A DNA stretch of 64,000 bases, taken from positions 310,001 to 374,000 of the forward strand of contig NZ_CP048405.1 of the NCBI RefSeq assembly GCF_014084125.1, written 5' to 3'. Below the pieces are notes generated by a model, which was not told where the DNA came from, did not search any database, and was given only the letters and a program-made list of their open reading frames with translations. The stretch is from Streptacidiphilus sp. PB12-B1b (lineage in GTDB: Bacteria; Actinomycetota; Actinomycetes; Streptomycetales; Streptomycetaceae). Positions 54,257-63,647 of this stretch are shown piece by piece. The translations under genes and the position numbers were made by a program. Position 1 is the stretch's first letter, and every line of letters starts with the position of its first letter.

Positions 54257-54783
54257 GGCGCCCGCGCGGCAGGGGGGCCCCGCGCGCCCGGGGCGCGGAG
54301 ACGGGCTCGGCCTCGGTGTGGCTGATCGCCCTGCTGATGCTGGCCGGATGCGTCCTGGCCGCGGCGTTCGGGATCGGGGCCGCCGTCACCGCACGCCACC
54401 GGGCCGAGGCGGCGGCGGATCTGGCCGCGCTGGCGGCGGCCGACCGGATGCTGGTGGACCCGACCGGGGCCTGCGCGGCGGCGGCCAGGGTCGCCACCGC
54501 CCAGCAGTCGCTGCTGACCTCCTGCGTGCTGCACAGCGATGCTCGGCTGGACGCCGTGGACGTGGCGGTGCAGTCGTCCGTCCGCGGGGCCCTGTTCGCG
54601 GCGCTGCCGCCCGCCCACGGCCGCGCCCGGGCCGGACCGCTCTCGACCCCCGACGTGGTCCCCGCCGGGCTCGCCGCCCTCCCCGCCGCCGACCGAACTT
54701 CGGCCAGGCTTCCGGCCAGGCTTCCGGCCGGGCGCTCGGCTATCCGGTCGGTGGCGGGGCGAGCAGCAGCTCCAGCAGCCTGA
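54253..54783 (+). CDS. TadE/Rv3654c-like secreted or membrane protein
   Basis: The 176-residue protein has TGSASVWLIALLMLAGCVLAAAFGIGAAV as single hydrophobic helix, then RAEAAADLAALAAADRML as in Rv3654c-like and flp-associated proteins. Unlike its neighbours it lacks Glu at +5 after the Gly. The C-terminal ~40 residues (RLPARLPAGRSAIRS) lie in DNA shared with the convergent helicase gene, with 44 bp overlap, and may not be conserved. GTG 54253 start is coupled to the TadE gene. Confidence 0.8.
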   Translation: MRRPRGRGAPRARGAETGSASVWLIALLMLAGCVLAAAFGIGAAVTARHRAEAAADLAALAAADRMLVDPTGACAAAARVATAQQSLLTSCVLHSDARLDAVDVAVQSSVRGALFAALPPAHGRARAGPLSTPDVVPAGLAALPAADRTSARLPARLPAGRSAIRSVAGRAAAPAA

Positions 54784-57124
54784 CCGATCCGGCCTTGTCC
54801 AGCGGATCATTGCCGTTGCCGCACTTGGGCGACTGGATACAGGACGGGCAGCCGCGCTCGCACTCGCAGGCGGAGATGGCGGCCAGGGTCGCGGTGAGCC
54901 ATTCGCGGGCCCGCTGGAAGCCGCGTTCGGCGAATCCCGCGCCGCCCGGGTGGCCGTCGTAGACGAACACGGTGGGCAGGCCGGTGTCCGGGTGCAGCGG
55001 GGTCGAGACCCCGCCGATGTCCCAGCGGTCGCAGGTGGCGAACAGCGGCAGCAGGCCGATGGAGGCGTGCTCGGCGGCGTGCGCGGCGCCGGGCAGCTCC
55101 TCCGGCAGCAGCCCGGCCTCGTCCAGCTGGACGTCGGTCACGCACCACCACACGGCCCTGGTCCGCAGCGTGCGCGGCGGCAGGTCGAGCTTGGTCTCGC
55201 CGAGGATCTCCCCGGTGACCTGCCTGCGCTTCAGGAAGGAGACGACCTGGTTGGTGACCTCGACCGAGCCGAAGCACAGTCGGGCGTCGCCCCACTTCAC
55301 CTCGCTGTCGGTGGTCAGGATGCTGATCGCGGTGGTGTCGCGGGCGACGGTGCTGTAGGCCGGGTCCGCCTCCACCACCAGGGCCACCGCCTCGTCCAGA
55401 TCGAGTTCCCGGACGAGGTAGCTGCGGCCCTGGTGCAGGTGGACCGCGCCGGTGTGGACGGCGGTGTGGGCGGAGGCTGCGTCCACGGTGCCCAGCAGAC
55501 GGCCTGTGTCGGCCTCTACGACGCGTACCGGGCTCCCGCCGGACCCGCGGATGTCCACGGCGTCCACGGCCCGCTCACGGCGGGTCCAGAACCATCCCTC
55601 GCTGCGGGCGGAGCCGGTCTGCCGGCGCCGCAGCAGCCCGCGCCGCTCCAGCTGCGGCAGCAGCAGCGGCGCGGACGGGCCGAACAGGGCCAGGTCGGGT
55701 TCGGTGAGCGGGAGCTCGGCGGCGGCCGCGCACAGGTGCGGGGCGAGCACATGGGGGTTGTCCGGGTCCAGCACGGTCGACTCGACCGGCTGCTGGAAGA
55801 GCGACTCGGGGTGGTGCACCAGGTACGTGTCGAGCGGGTCGTCCCGGGCGATGAGCACCGCGAGCGCGCCCTGGGCCCCGCGCCCGGCCCGTCCGGCCTG
55901 CTGCCACAGGGATGCCCGGGTGCCCGGGTACCCGGCCAGCAGGACGGCGTCCAGCCCGGACACGTCCACGCCCAGCTCCAGGGCGCTGGTCGAGGCCAGC
56001 CCGAGCAGCTGGCCGGTGTGCAGGGCGCGCTCGATCGCCCGGCGCTCCTCCGGCAGGTAGCCGCCCCGGTACGCGGCGACCCGCCGGGCGGTGGCCGATC
56101 CGGCGGCCTCCATCAGCCGTTCCTGGGCGATCACCGCCAGCAGCTCGGCACCGCGCCGGGAGCGGACGAACGCCACCGTCCGGGTCCGGTCCAGGACCAG
56201 GTCGGTCAGCAGGTCGGCGGCCTCGGCGGTCGCAGAGCGCCGTACGGGCGCTCCGTGCTCGCCGTGGAGTTCGGTGAGCGGGGGCTCCCACAGGGCGAAG
56301 ACGGTCTCGCCGCGCGGCGAGCCGTCGTCGGTCACCTCGGCGACCGGGAGGCCGGTGAGCCTGGCCGCGGCCGACCCCGGTTCGGCGGAGGTGGCCGAGG
56401 CCAGCAGGAACACCGGTTCGGCGCCGTAGCGCGCGCAGATCCGGCGCAGCCGGCGCAGCACCTGGGCGACGTGCGAGCCGAAGACGCCGCGGTAGGTGTG
56501 GCACTCGTCGACGACCACGTAGCGCAGGGCGCGCAGGAAGGAGGCCCAGCGGGCATGGGCGGGCAGGATGCCCCGGTGCAGCATGTCCGGGTTGGTCAGC
56601 ACCAGCGAGGCGTACTGGCGTACCCATTCGCGTTCCTCGAACGGGGTGTCGCCGTCGTAGGCGGCGGCCCGCACCCGGCCGAGCGCGCCGTCGGCCGCCC
56701 GGCGCAGCTCGCCGACACGGCGGACCTGGTCGGCGGCGAGGGCCTTGGTCGGCGACAGGTAGAGGCAGGTCGCGCCGCGGCCGTTGGCGGCCTCGGTGCC
56801 GTCCAGCAGGGCACTGAGCACCGGAGCGAGGTAGGCCAGGGACTTGCCCGAGGCGGTCCCTGTGGCAATGACCACACTTTTGCCGCCCATTGCGAGGTTT
56901 GCGGCTTCTGTCTGATGTATCCAGGGTCGGGACACGCCGGTGTCCAGGATCGCGTCCAGTACTTCCGGCCTGATGCCCGACGGCCAGTCGGCGAAACGGG
57001 CCGCCCTGGCCGGAATGTGCTCCGTATGGGTGAGCCGATCTTGCCGCCCCCGGGCTTCCGTTAGCCTGGAGAGGACGGTCGCGGGCGAGTCCGGGAGCGG
57101 CTTCATCGGGACCAAGTCTGTCAT
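54740..57124 (-). CDS. DEAD/DEAH-box helicase with C-terminal DUF1998 (YprA/MrfA-like)
   Basis: The 794-residue SF2 helicase has motif I ATGTASGKSLAYL (about 85), motif II VVDECHTYRG (about 205), motif III LLASATSAEP, motif V TSALELGVDVSGLDAVL and motif VI QQAGRAGRGAQG. The C-terminal DUF1998 part has four cysteines in CECERGCPSCIQSPKCG. This architecture is that of Bacillus YprA (MrfA), a DNA-repair helicase, and Rv3649. ATG 57124 lacks a good ribosome binding site; ATG 57106 is an alternative. It converges on the last Tad gene and is divergent from bldG. Confidence 0.92.
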   Translation of the reverse strand: MTDLVPMKPLPDSPATVLSRLTEARGRQDRLTHTEHIPARAARFADWPSGIRPEVLDAILDTGVSRPWIHQTEAANLAMGGKSVVIATGTASGKSLAYLAPVLSALLDGTEAANGRGATCLYLSPTKALAADQVRRVGELRRAADGALGRVRAAAYDGDTPFEEREWVRQYASLVLTNPDMLHRGILPAHARWASFLRALRYVVVDECHTYRGVFGSHVAQVLRRLRRICARYGAEPVFLLASATSAEPGSAAARLTGLPVAEVTDDGSPRGETVFALWEPPLTELHGEHGAPVRRSATAEAADLLTDLVLDRTRTVAFVRSRRGAELLAVIAQERLMEAAGSATARRVAAYRGGYLPEERRAIERALHTGQLLGLASTSALELGVDVSGLDAVLLAGYPGTRASLWQQAGRAGRGAQGALAVLIARDDPLDTYLVHHPESLFQQPVESTVLDPDNPHVLAPHLCAAAAELPLTEPDLALFGPSAPLLLPQLERRGLLRRRQTGSARSEGWFWTRRERAVDAVDIRGSGGSPVRVVEADTGRLLGTVDAASAHTAVHTGAVHLHQGRSYLVRELDLDEAVALVVEADPAYSTVARDTTAISILTTDSEVKWGDARLCFGSVEVTNQVVSFLKRRQVTGEILGETKLDLPPRTLRTRAVWWCVTDVQLDEAGLLPEELPGAAHAAEHASIGLLPLFATCDRWDIGGVSTPLHPDTGLPTVFVYDGHPGGAGFAERGFQRAREWLTATLAAISACECERGCPSCIQSPKCGNGNDPLDKAGSVRLLELLLAPPPTG

Positions 57125-57307
57125 CAGAGCGATGGAGATTCGTCCTAAGACGTCGTGCTGTCCTGGTCGTAAGTGGTTGAATGCCATCGCGGCCGTACAT
57201 CGGGGTATCCGCCCCACCGTCGGCCAAGATTCGCAACAATGCCATCGTGGCAGCGTGCCCCGCACCAGCGGGACGTGGTGGCGCGAGAGCAAGGTGCTGG
57301 AGGTTCC

Positions 57308-57649
57308 GTGGACCTGTCCCTGTCGACCCGTACCGTTGGCGACCGCACGGTTGTCGAGGTGGGGGGCGAGATCGATGTGTACACCGCCCCGAAGCTGCGC
57401 GAGCAGCTTGTCGAACTCGTCAACGAGGGTCACTACCACCTGATCGTGGACATGGAAGGCGTGGACTTCCTGGACTCGACCGGACTGGGAGTGCTCGTCG
57501 GCGGGCTCAAGCGGGTACGCGCCCATGAGGGTTCGCTCCGCCTGGTCTGCAACCAGGAGCGCATCCTCAAGATTTTCCGTATCACCGGGCTCACCAAGGT
57601 GTTTCCCATCCACGGTTCCGTGGACGAGGCCGTAGCCGCAACCGACTGA
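57308..57649 (+). CDS. bldG: Anti-sigma factor antagonist BldG
   Basis: The 113-residue STAS protein matches Streptomyces BldG over nearly all its length. The phosphorylation site is Ser57 in [13 protein letters not shown]. BldG is needed for aerial growth and antibiotic synthesis in S. coelicolor and acts by binding anti-sigma factors, including its neighbour. GTG 57308 follows GGAGG. The 183-bp gap to the helicase gene should hold its promoters. Confidence 0.96.
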   Translation: MDLSLSTRTVGDRTVVEVGGEIDVYTAPKLREQLVELVNEGHYHLIVDMEGVDFLDSTGLGVLVGGLKRVRAHEGSLRLVCNQERILKIFRITGLTKVFPIHGSVDEAVAATD

Positions 57650-57745
57650 CCCCGCTCGCAGGTGGAGCCAGTCATTGCGGCACCCGGGGCCCCGACCGTT
57701 GAGGCCCCGGGCCGGTCCGGAGAAAGCAACCTTCGAGGGGGAGCC

Positions 57746-58177
57746 ATGGCCACCGTCGAACTCCGATTCAGCGCGCTTCCGGAGCACGTGCGGACCGCGC
57801 GGCTTGTCGCCGCGGCCGTAGCCCGGCGCGCGGGAGTGGACGAATCCGTCCTCGACGAGGTCCGCCTCGCCGTGGGCGAAGCATGCTCGCGCGCGGTCGG
57901 ACTGCACCGCCGCCACAGTCTCGACGAACCCGTTCGGGTGAAACTCATCGAGCAGGAGAAGCGGTTTCAGATCGAGGTCGGCGACGGCGTCGGCGGCAAG
58001 CACGCCGCGGACGACGGCCACGCGGCCGACGGCGCGGCCGTGGACGACGCCGCCGAGGCCGCGATGGGCCTCGCCGTGATCAGCGGCCTGGTGGACGACC
58101 TGGACATCGGCAGCGACGACGACGGCGGGCTGATCCGGATGAGCTGGCCGCTGGCCGTCCACCCGGTCCTGCCCTGA
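57746..58177 (+). CDS. Anti-sigma factor of the RsbW/HATPase type (BldG partner)
   Basis: The 143-residue protein has the GHKL kinase-like fold: LDEVRLAVGEACSRAV corresponds to the N-box (the usual Asn is replaced by Arg), and MGLAVISGLVDDLDI to the later conserved part. A His/Asp-rich insert (KHAADDGHAADGAAVDD) is present. In S. coelicolor the gene after bldG (SCO3548) encodes an anti-sigma factor that interacts with BldG and is co-transcribed. ATG 57746 has GGGGGAG upstream. Confidence 0.9.
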   Translation: MATVELRFSALPEHVRTARLVAAAVARRAGVDESVLDEVRLAVGEACSRAVGLHRRHSLDEPVRVKLIEQEKRFQIEVGDGVGGKHAADDGHAADGAAVDDAAEAAMGLAVISGLVDDLDIGSDDDGGLIRMSWPLAVHPVLP

Positions 58178-58340
58178 GCCCACCCGGTCCTGCCCGAGCC
58201 CATCCGGTCATGGCTGTCCCGTTCCGCATGCCGGTAAACGTCCGTTTGGGCACTATCGGCACCAGGATCGGATGATCTGTCAGCTCACAAGAAAATCATG
58301 GCGGTTACCGCCCTCATCCCTGCGCATACCCTGTTTTGAT

Positions 58341-58369
58341 CAGGCCGCGATTCCTAGAATCGCGGCCTG
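58341..58369. terminator. 13-bp perfect hairpin between the bldG operon and hppA
   Basis: CAGGCCGCGATTC (58341-58353) and GAATCGCGGCCTG (58357-58369) pair perfectly around CTA. It lies 164 bp after the anti-sigma gene and 108 bp before hppA. It may end the bldG operon or act as an attenuator in the hppA leader. Confidence 0.75.
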
Positions 58370-58476
58370 TCGTGTTGGCAACACTGGGATGCGACACGGC
58401 ACAACCTCGCCCGCGCTGCCGAGCGGCGACCACCTGCTGCCTGCCCGGCGCACGAGCCAGACGTCAAGGAGGACGA

Positions 58477-60930
58477 ATGGCCGGGCTCTTCTCAACCGGT
58501 GCTCCAGCCACCACAGGTGCCGTGCTCACCGGCACCGACCAGACCGTCGTCGTCATCGTCGCAGCCGTCGCCCTCGCCGCTCTCGGCGTGGCCTGGGTGC
58601 TCGTCCGCCAGGTCCTCGCCGCGGACGAGGGCACCGAGGGCATGAAGCGCATCGCCGCCGCCGTCCAGCAGGGCGCGAACGCCTATCTCGCACGCCAGTT
58701 CCGCACCCTCGGCGGCTTCGCCGTCGCCGTGGTGTTCCTGTTGCTGCTGCTCCCCGCCGACGACTGGTCGCAGCGGATCGGCCGCTCGGTCTTCTTCCTG
58801 GTCGGGGCCCTCTTCTCGGCCATCACCGGCTATGTCGGCATGCAGCTCGCGGTGCGCAGCAACGTCCGCGTGGCCGCAGCCGCCCGCGCCGCGACCGCCG
58901 ATCCGGGCGGTGCGGGCAGCGCGGCCACAGATGCCACTGCCGGTATTCCTGCCACACCGGACGCAGTCGAAACATCGGAATCCCACCCGGCCGTGAGTTC
59001 CCACCGAGCGATGCGGATCGCCTTCCGTACCGGCGGTGTCGTCGGCATGTTCACCGTCGGCCTCGGCCTGCTCGGGGCCTCCGTGGTGGTGCTGATCTAC
59101 CGGGAGAACGCCGCCAAGGTGCTGGAGGGCTTCGGCTTCGGCGCGGCGCTGCTGGCCATGTTCATGCGCGTCGGCGGCGGCATCTTCACCAAGGCCGCCG
59201 ACGTCGGCGCCGACCTGGTCGGCAAGGTCGAGCAGGGCATCCCCGAGGACGATCCGCGCAACGCCGCCACCATCGCCGACAACGTCGGCGACAACGTGGG
59301 GGACTGCGCCGGGATGGCCGCCGACCTGTTCGAGTCCTACGCCGTCACCCTGGTCGCCGCGCTGATCCTGGGCAGGGCCGCCTTCGGCGACGACGGCCTG
59401 GCCTTTCCGCTGCTGGTGCCCGCCATCGGCGTGGTCACCGCCGTGCTGGGCATCTTCGCCGTCTCGCCGCGCCGGCGGGACCGCAGCGGCATGACCGCCA
59501 TCAACCGGGGCTTCTTCATCTCGGCGGTGTTCTCGCTGGTCCTGGTCGTCGTCGCGGTGCTGGTCTTCCTGCCCTCGCGCTTCTCGCAGCTCAAGGGCGT
59601 CCCGGCGGCGATCACCGGGCACGGCGGTGATCCGCGGGTGTTCGCGCTGGCGGCCGTCGCCATCGGCATCGTCCTGGCCGCGGTGATCCAGCAGCTCACC
59701 GGCTACTTCACCGAGACCAACCGGCGTCCGGTGCGGGATGTCGGCAAGACCTCGCTGACCGGCCCGGCCACCGTGGTGCTGTCCGGGATCTCGCTGGGCC
59801 TGGAGTCCGCCGTCTACTCCGCCGCTGTCATCGGGGCGGCCGTGTACGGGGCCTATCTGCTGGGCGGCGGCTCGCTGACGCTGGCGCTGTTCGCGGTGGC
59901 GCTCGCCGGGACGGGGCTGCTGACCACCGTCGGCGTGATCGTGGCCATGGACACCTTCGGCCCGGTCTCCGACAACGCCCAGGGCATCGCCGAGATGTCC
60001 GGCGACGTCACCGGCGCGGGCGCGCAGGTGCTCACCGAACTGGACGCCGTCGGCAACACCACCAAGGCGATCACCAAGGGCATCGCCATCGCCACGGCCG
60101 TGCTGGCCGCCACCGCGCTGTTCGGCTCGTACACCGACGCCATCAACACGGCTGAGGCCCAAGTCGGTTCGGCTGCGCACGGGTTGAGCCTGAGCCTGGA
60201 CATATCGCAGCCGAACAACCTGGTCGGGCTGCTGCTCGGGGCGGCCGTGGTGTTCCTGTTCTCCGGCCTCGCCATCAACGCGGTCTCCCGCTCGGCCGGT
60301 TCGGTGGTGTTCGAGGTGCGGGAGCAGTTCCGGACCCGTCCCGGCATCATGGAGGGCACCGAACTGCCGGACTACAAGCGGGTCGTGGACATCTGCACCC
60401 GCGACGCGCTGCGCGAGCTGGCCACCCCGGGGCTGCTGGCGGTGCTGGCGCCGATCGCCGTCGGCTTCCTGCTCGGCGTCGGCTCGCTCGGCTCGTACCT
60501 GGCCGGGGCGATCGGCACCGGCACGCTGATGGCGGTGTTCCTGGCCAACTCCGGCGGCGCCTGGGACAACGCCAAGAAGCTGGTGGAGGAGGGCAACCAC
60601 GGCGGCAAGGGCAGCGCCGCGCATGAGGCGACCATCATCGGCGACACCGTCGGCGACCCGTTCAAGGACACCGCCGGACCGGCCATCAACCCGCTGCTCA
60701 AGGTGATGAACCTGGTGTCGCTGCTGGTGGCGCCCGCGATCGTCAAGTTCAGCTTCGGTACGGACGCCAGCGTCGGCCTGCGGGTCGGCGTCGGGGCCGG
60801 CTGCGTCGTGGTGATCGTCGCCGCGGTGTGGATGTCCAAGCGCCGGGACATCGCCGTCGGCGCGGAGCCCACCGCCGGCGGCGACCCGCTGGCCGGCGAG
60901 GCGTCGCCGCATCCGGCCCCGGCGGCCTGA
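58477..60930 (+). CDS. hppA: Membrane-bound proton-translocating pyrophosphatase
   Basis: The 817-residue enzyme couples pyrophosphate hydrolysis to proton export. About 16 hydrophobic helices are visible. Pyrophosphate-binding segments are ADVGADLVGKVEQGIPEDDPRN (about 250), DNVGDNVGDCAGMAADLFESY and the late DNAKKLVEEG with GDTVGDPFKDTAGP. GNTTKAITKG has Lys where K+-dependent pumps have Ala, so it should be K+-independent. An insert of about 30 residues rich in Ala/Thr (near 150-175) is longer than in most relatives. AAGGAGG precedes ATG 58477. Confidence 0.96.
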   Translation: MAGLFSTGAPATTGAVLTGTDQTVVVIVAAVALAALGVAWVLVRQVLAADEGTEGMKRIAAAVQQGANAYLARQFRTLGGFAVAVVFLLLLLPADDWSQRIGRSVFFLVGALFSAITGYVGMQLAVRSNVRVAAAARAATADPGGAGSAATDATAGIPATPDAVETSESHPAVSSHRAMRIAFRTGGVVGMFTVGLGLLGASVVVLIYRENAAKVLEGFGFGAALLAMFMRVGGGIFTKAADVGADLVGKVEQGIPEDDPRNAATIADNVGDNVGDCAGMAADLFESYAVTLVAALILGRAAFGDDGLAFPLLVPAIGVVTAVLGIFAVSPRRRDRSGMTAINRGFFISAVFSLVLVVVAVLVFLPSRFSQLKGVPAAITGHGGDPRVFALAAVAIGIVLAAVIQQLTGYFTETNRRPVRDVGKTSLTGPATVVLSGISLGLESAVYSAAVIGAAVYGAYLLGGGSLTLALFAVALAGTGLLTTVGVIVAMDTFGPVSDNAQGIAEMSGDVTGAGAQVLTELDAVGNTTKAITKGIAIATAVLAATALFGSYTDAINTAEAQVGSAAHGLSLSLDISQPNNLVGLLLGAAVVFLFSGLAINAVSRSAGSVVFEVREQFRTRPGIMEGTELPDYKRVVDICTRDALRELATPGLLAVLAPIAVGFLLGVGSLGSYLAGAIGTGTLMAVFLANSGGAWDNAKKLVEEGNHGGKGSAAHEATIIGDTVGDPFKDTAGPAINPLLKVMNLVSLLVAPAIVKFSFGTDASVGLRVGVGAGCVVVIVAAVWMSKRRDIAVGAEPTAGGDPLAGEASPHPAPAA

Positions 60931-61164
60931 CCCCGGCCGGACGCGGTCCGGCGGCCCCGGTTCGTCGAAGCCTGCGCGGTACCGGCCGCGACGGCGTCGA
61001 CGACCGGCGCGACGACCGGCTGCCGAGCCGGGTGCGAAACCGGGGTCAATCGTCCCATCCACGACACTTTTCCGCATCGGATGCCCGGCACCGCCCGGCG
61101 GCCCTGTAGGTTCCCTGGCTGGACCTGGTGCACGCCGGGCGCGTGTGGAGGAGAGGAATCCGTG

Positions 61165-61872
61165 GTGTCGAAGACGTGGCTGAGGCTTGCGATTCCGGCC
61201 GTGCTGGTGGCCCTGGGAGCCACGGCGTGCAGCGGCGACAACACCAAGCAGCTGGACGCCTGGGCGACCACCCTGTGCGGCAGCATGCAGGGCCCGGTCC
61301 AGCAGTCGAACGCAGCCCTGGCCGACACCGGCACGGTCAAGCCCGGCGAGACCCCGGCGGCCCTGCAGACCCGGCTCGCCGCCGACCTGGGCACCCTGGC
61401 CACCGCCAACACCCAGATCGCCCAGGCCGTCCAGAAGGCCGGTGCGCCCAAGGTCGACAACGGCGCCCAGACCCAGGCCGCGGCGGTCACCGAGCTGAAC
61501 CAGGCGGCCGGCGGCTACACCTCCGTCCAGCAGGCCGTCTCCGCGCTGCCGGTGGACGACCAGGCGAAGTTCGCGGCGGGCCTGAAGGGCGTCGGCGACA
61601 AGGTGCAGCAGCTCGCCGAGCTGTCCACCTCCGCGCTGCAGAAGCTCCAGGCGGGTGCGCTGGGGACGGCGCTGGCCAAGCAGCCCGGCTGCAAGAGCAC
61701 CACCGCCGCGGCCACCGGCACGGCCGCGCCGGTGCCGTCGGCGAGCGGCCCGGCGGCCACCGGCTCCGCGTCCGCCTCGACCGGCTACCGGACGGGCAGC
61801 AGCGCCGCGGCGTCCGCCAAGCCCGGCGGCTCCGGCTCCGCCGCACCGGACGCGTCCGCTTCCGCGCACTGA
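61165..61872 (+). CDS. Putative small secreted lipoprotein
   Basis: The 235-residue product begins MSKTWLRLAIPAVLVALGATAC, a signal with a Cys at residue 22 and a loose lipobox (ATAC). A helical domain (QTRLAADLGTLATANTQIAQAVQKAG and LAELSTSALQKLQAGALG) and a Ser/Ala/Gly-rich tail follow. No known enzyme domain. GGAGAGGA precedes the tandem GTG codons 61162 and 61165; the second has better spacing. It is upstream of the methyltransferase gene by 24 bp, so an operon is likely. Confidence 0.8.
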   Translation: MSKTWLRLAIPAVLVALGATACSGDNTKQLDAWATTLCGSMQGPVQQSNAALADTGTVKPGETPAALQTRLAADLGTLATANTQIAQAVQKAGAPKVDNGAQTQAAAVTELNQAAGGYTSVQQAVSALPVDDQAKFAAGLKGVGDKVQQLAELSTSALQKLQAGALGTALAKQPGCKSTTAAATGTAAPVPSASGPAATGSASASTGYRTGSSAAASAKPGGSGSAAPDASASAH

Positions 61873-61896
61873 CGCCCGCCGGGGGACAATGTCCCG

Positions 61897-63510
61897 GTGA
61901 CCAACAGCACCGCGCCCACGCCCCCGCCCGCCCCCCTGCGCCCGGCCGTCGACGCCGCTCTCGCCGCCCGGCTGCGGGCGGCCTTCGTCGCCGCCGACTT
62001 CACCGCCGACGGCTGCCTCGACCTGCTCGGCGCCCCCGCCTACGCGGCCCTCGCCCGCAGCGAGACGGTCCCGGCGCTGCGGGCCACCGGCGGCGGCACC
62101 GCCCGGGAGACCCTGCTGCGGCTGTTCCTGCTGCAGCGCCCGGTGCCGTACGCGGCGGCCGAGGCGGCGGGCCTGCCGGTCCAGGAGTGCCTGGCCGACG
62201 GCTGGCTGACCACAGCCCCGGGCGAGGCCGCAGCGCCCGACGACGCCGACCCCGCCGCTGTGCGCCTGGTGCGGGCCACCGTCGACATCCGCCCCTACGC
62301 CAACGACATCGTCGGCACCGACGACGCCGGTGACGCCTGGATCGTGTCCGACCTCGGCTGCTCGGTCGGCGGCGCCGGCGGCATCGGCTCGGTCGGCGGG
62401 GTGCCGCGCGCGGAGCTGGTGCTGGGCGTGGGCGGCGCGTCCACCACGCTGGCCAACATCACCGTGCGCCGCCCGGTGCGCCGGGTACTGGACGTGGGCA
62501 CAGGCTCGGGCGTGCAGGCCCTGCACGCCGCCCGGCACGGGGCGCAGGTGGTCGCCACCGACGTCAACGCCCGAGCCCTGCACTTCACCCGGCTGACGGC
62601 GGCGCTGTCCGGCCTGGCCAACGTCGAGACCCGGCAGGGGAGCCTGTTCGAGCCGGTGGGCGAGGAGACCTTCGACCTGATCGTGTCCAACCCGCCGTTC
62701 GTGATCTCCCCCGCCGGGCGCTTCACCTATCGCGACGGCGGCATGGCGGGCGACGACCTGTGCGCGGCCCTGGTGGCCGAGGCCGGGCGGCACCTGGAGC
62801 CGGGCGGCTACTGCCAGTTGCTCGCCAACTGGCAGCATGTGCGCGGCGAGGACTGGCGGGCCCGGCTGTCGGGCTGGATCCAGGGCACCGGCTGCGACGC
62901 CTGGGTGATCCAGCGCGAGGTCCAGGACGTGTTCCAGTACGCCGAGTTGTGGCTGCGGGACGGCGGCGACCACCGCGAGGACCGGGCCCACTACGACGCC
63001 CGCTACCAGGAGTGGCTGGACGCCTTCGAGGCCGCCAAGGTCGAGGGCGTCGGCTTCGGCTGGATCACCCTGCGCCGCGCCCCCGAGGGCCGCGAGCCGG
63101 TGGTGCTGGCGGAGGAGTGGCCGCACCCGGTCGAGCAGCCGCTCGGCCCGGAGGTCGAGCGCTGGTTCGCCCGGCAGGACTTCCTGCGCGACCACGACGA
63201 CGCCGCGCTGCTCGCCGCCCGCTACCGGCTCGCCGACGAGGTGGTCCAGGAGCAGATCGGCGTGCCCGGCGCGGAGGATCCCGAGCACGTGGTGCTGCGT
63301 CAGAACCGGGGCATGCGCCGGGCGACCAAGGTGGACACCGTCGGCGCGGGCTTCGCCGGGGCCTGCGACGGCAGCCTCCCGGCCGGGGCCATCCTGGACG
63401 CCATCGCCCAACTGGTGCAGGAGGACCCGGTCGGGCTGCGCGACCGCACCCCGCAGCAGATCCGGATGCTGGTCGAGCAGGGCTTCCTGGTCCCGGTGGC
63501 GCTCGACTGA
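61897..63510 (+). CDS. N5/N6-type SAM methyltransferase with N-terminal extension
   Basis: The 537-residue protein has an N-terminal ~170-residue region without a known motif (ATVDIRPYANDIVG, WIVSDLGCSV). The methyltransferase core follows with VLDVGTGSGVQALHAA (motif I, about 197) and DLIVSNPPFVIS (NPPF motif IV, about 265). NPPF suggests N-methylation of glutamine or adenine-like amino groups; the substrate is unknown. The C-terminal region has DAIAQLVQEDP and ends in a winged-helix-like segment. GTG 61897. This gene type is conserved near topA in Streptomyces. Confidence 0.88.
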   Translation: MTNSTAPTPPPAPLRPAVDAALAARLRAAFVAADFTADGCLDLLGAPAYAALARSETVPALRATGGGTARETLLRLFLLQRPVPYAAAEAAGLPVQECLADGWLTTAPGEAAAPDDADPAAVRLVRATVDIRPYANDIVGTDDAGDAWIVSDLGCSVGGAGGIGSVGGVPRAELVLGVGGASTTLANITVRRPVRRVLDVGTGSGVQALHAARHGAQVVATDVNARALHFTRLTAALSGLANVETRQGSLFEPVGEETFDLIVSNPPFVISPAGRFTYRDGGMAGDDLCAALVAEAGRHLEPGGYCQLLANWQHVRGEDWRARLSGWIQGTGCDAWVIQREVQDVFQYAELWLRDGGDHREDRAHYDARYQEWLDAFEAAKVEGVGFGWITLRRAPEGREPVVLAEEWPHPVEQPLGPEVERWFARQDFLRDHDDAALLAARYRLADEVVQEQIGVPGAEDPEHVVLRQNRGMRRATKVDTVGAGFAGACDGSLPAGAILDAIAQLVQEDPVGLRDRTPQQIRMLVEQGFLVPVALD

Positions 63511-63647
63511 CGCCGCCCTGCCCCGCCCAGTCCCGCCCCGCCGCAGGCGCTGTTCACCTGCCCGACGCCTGGGTGCCGCCCGCCGTTCCGTGGGTACTGA
63601 CAGGGTGACGGCCCTACGGGTCGGATCTCTGTGCGGTTGGGGCGGGT

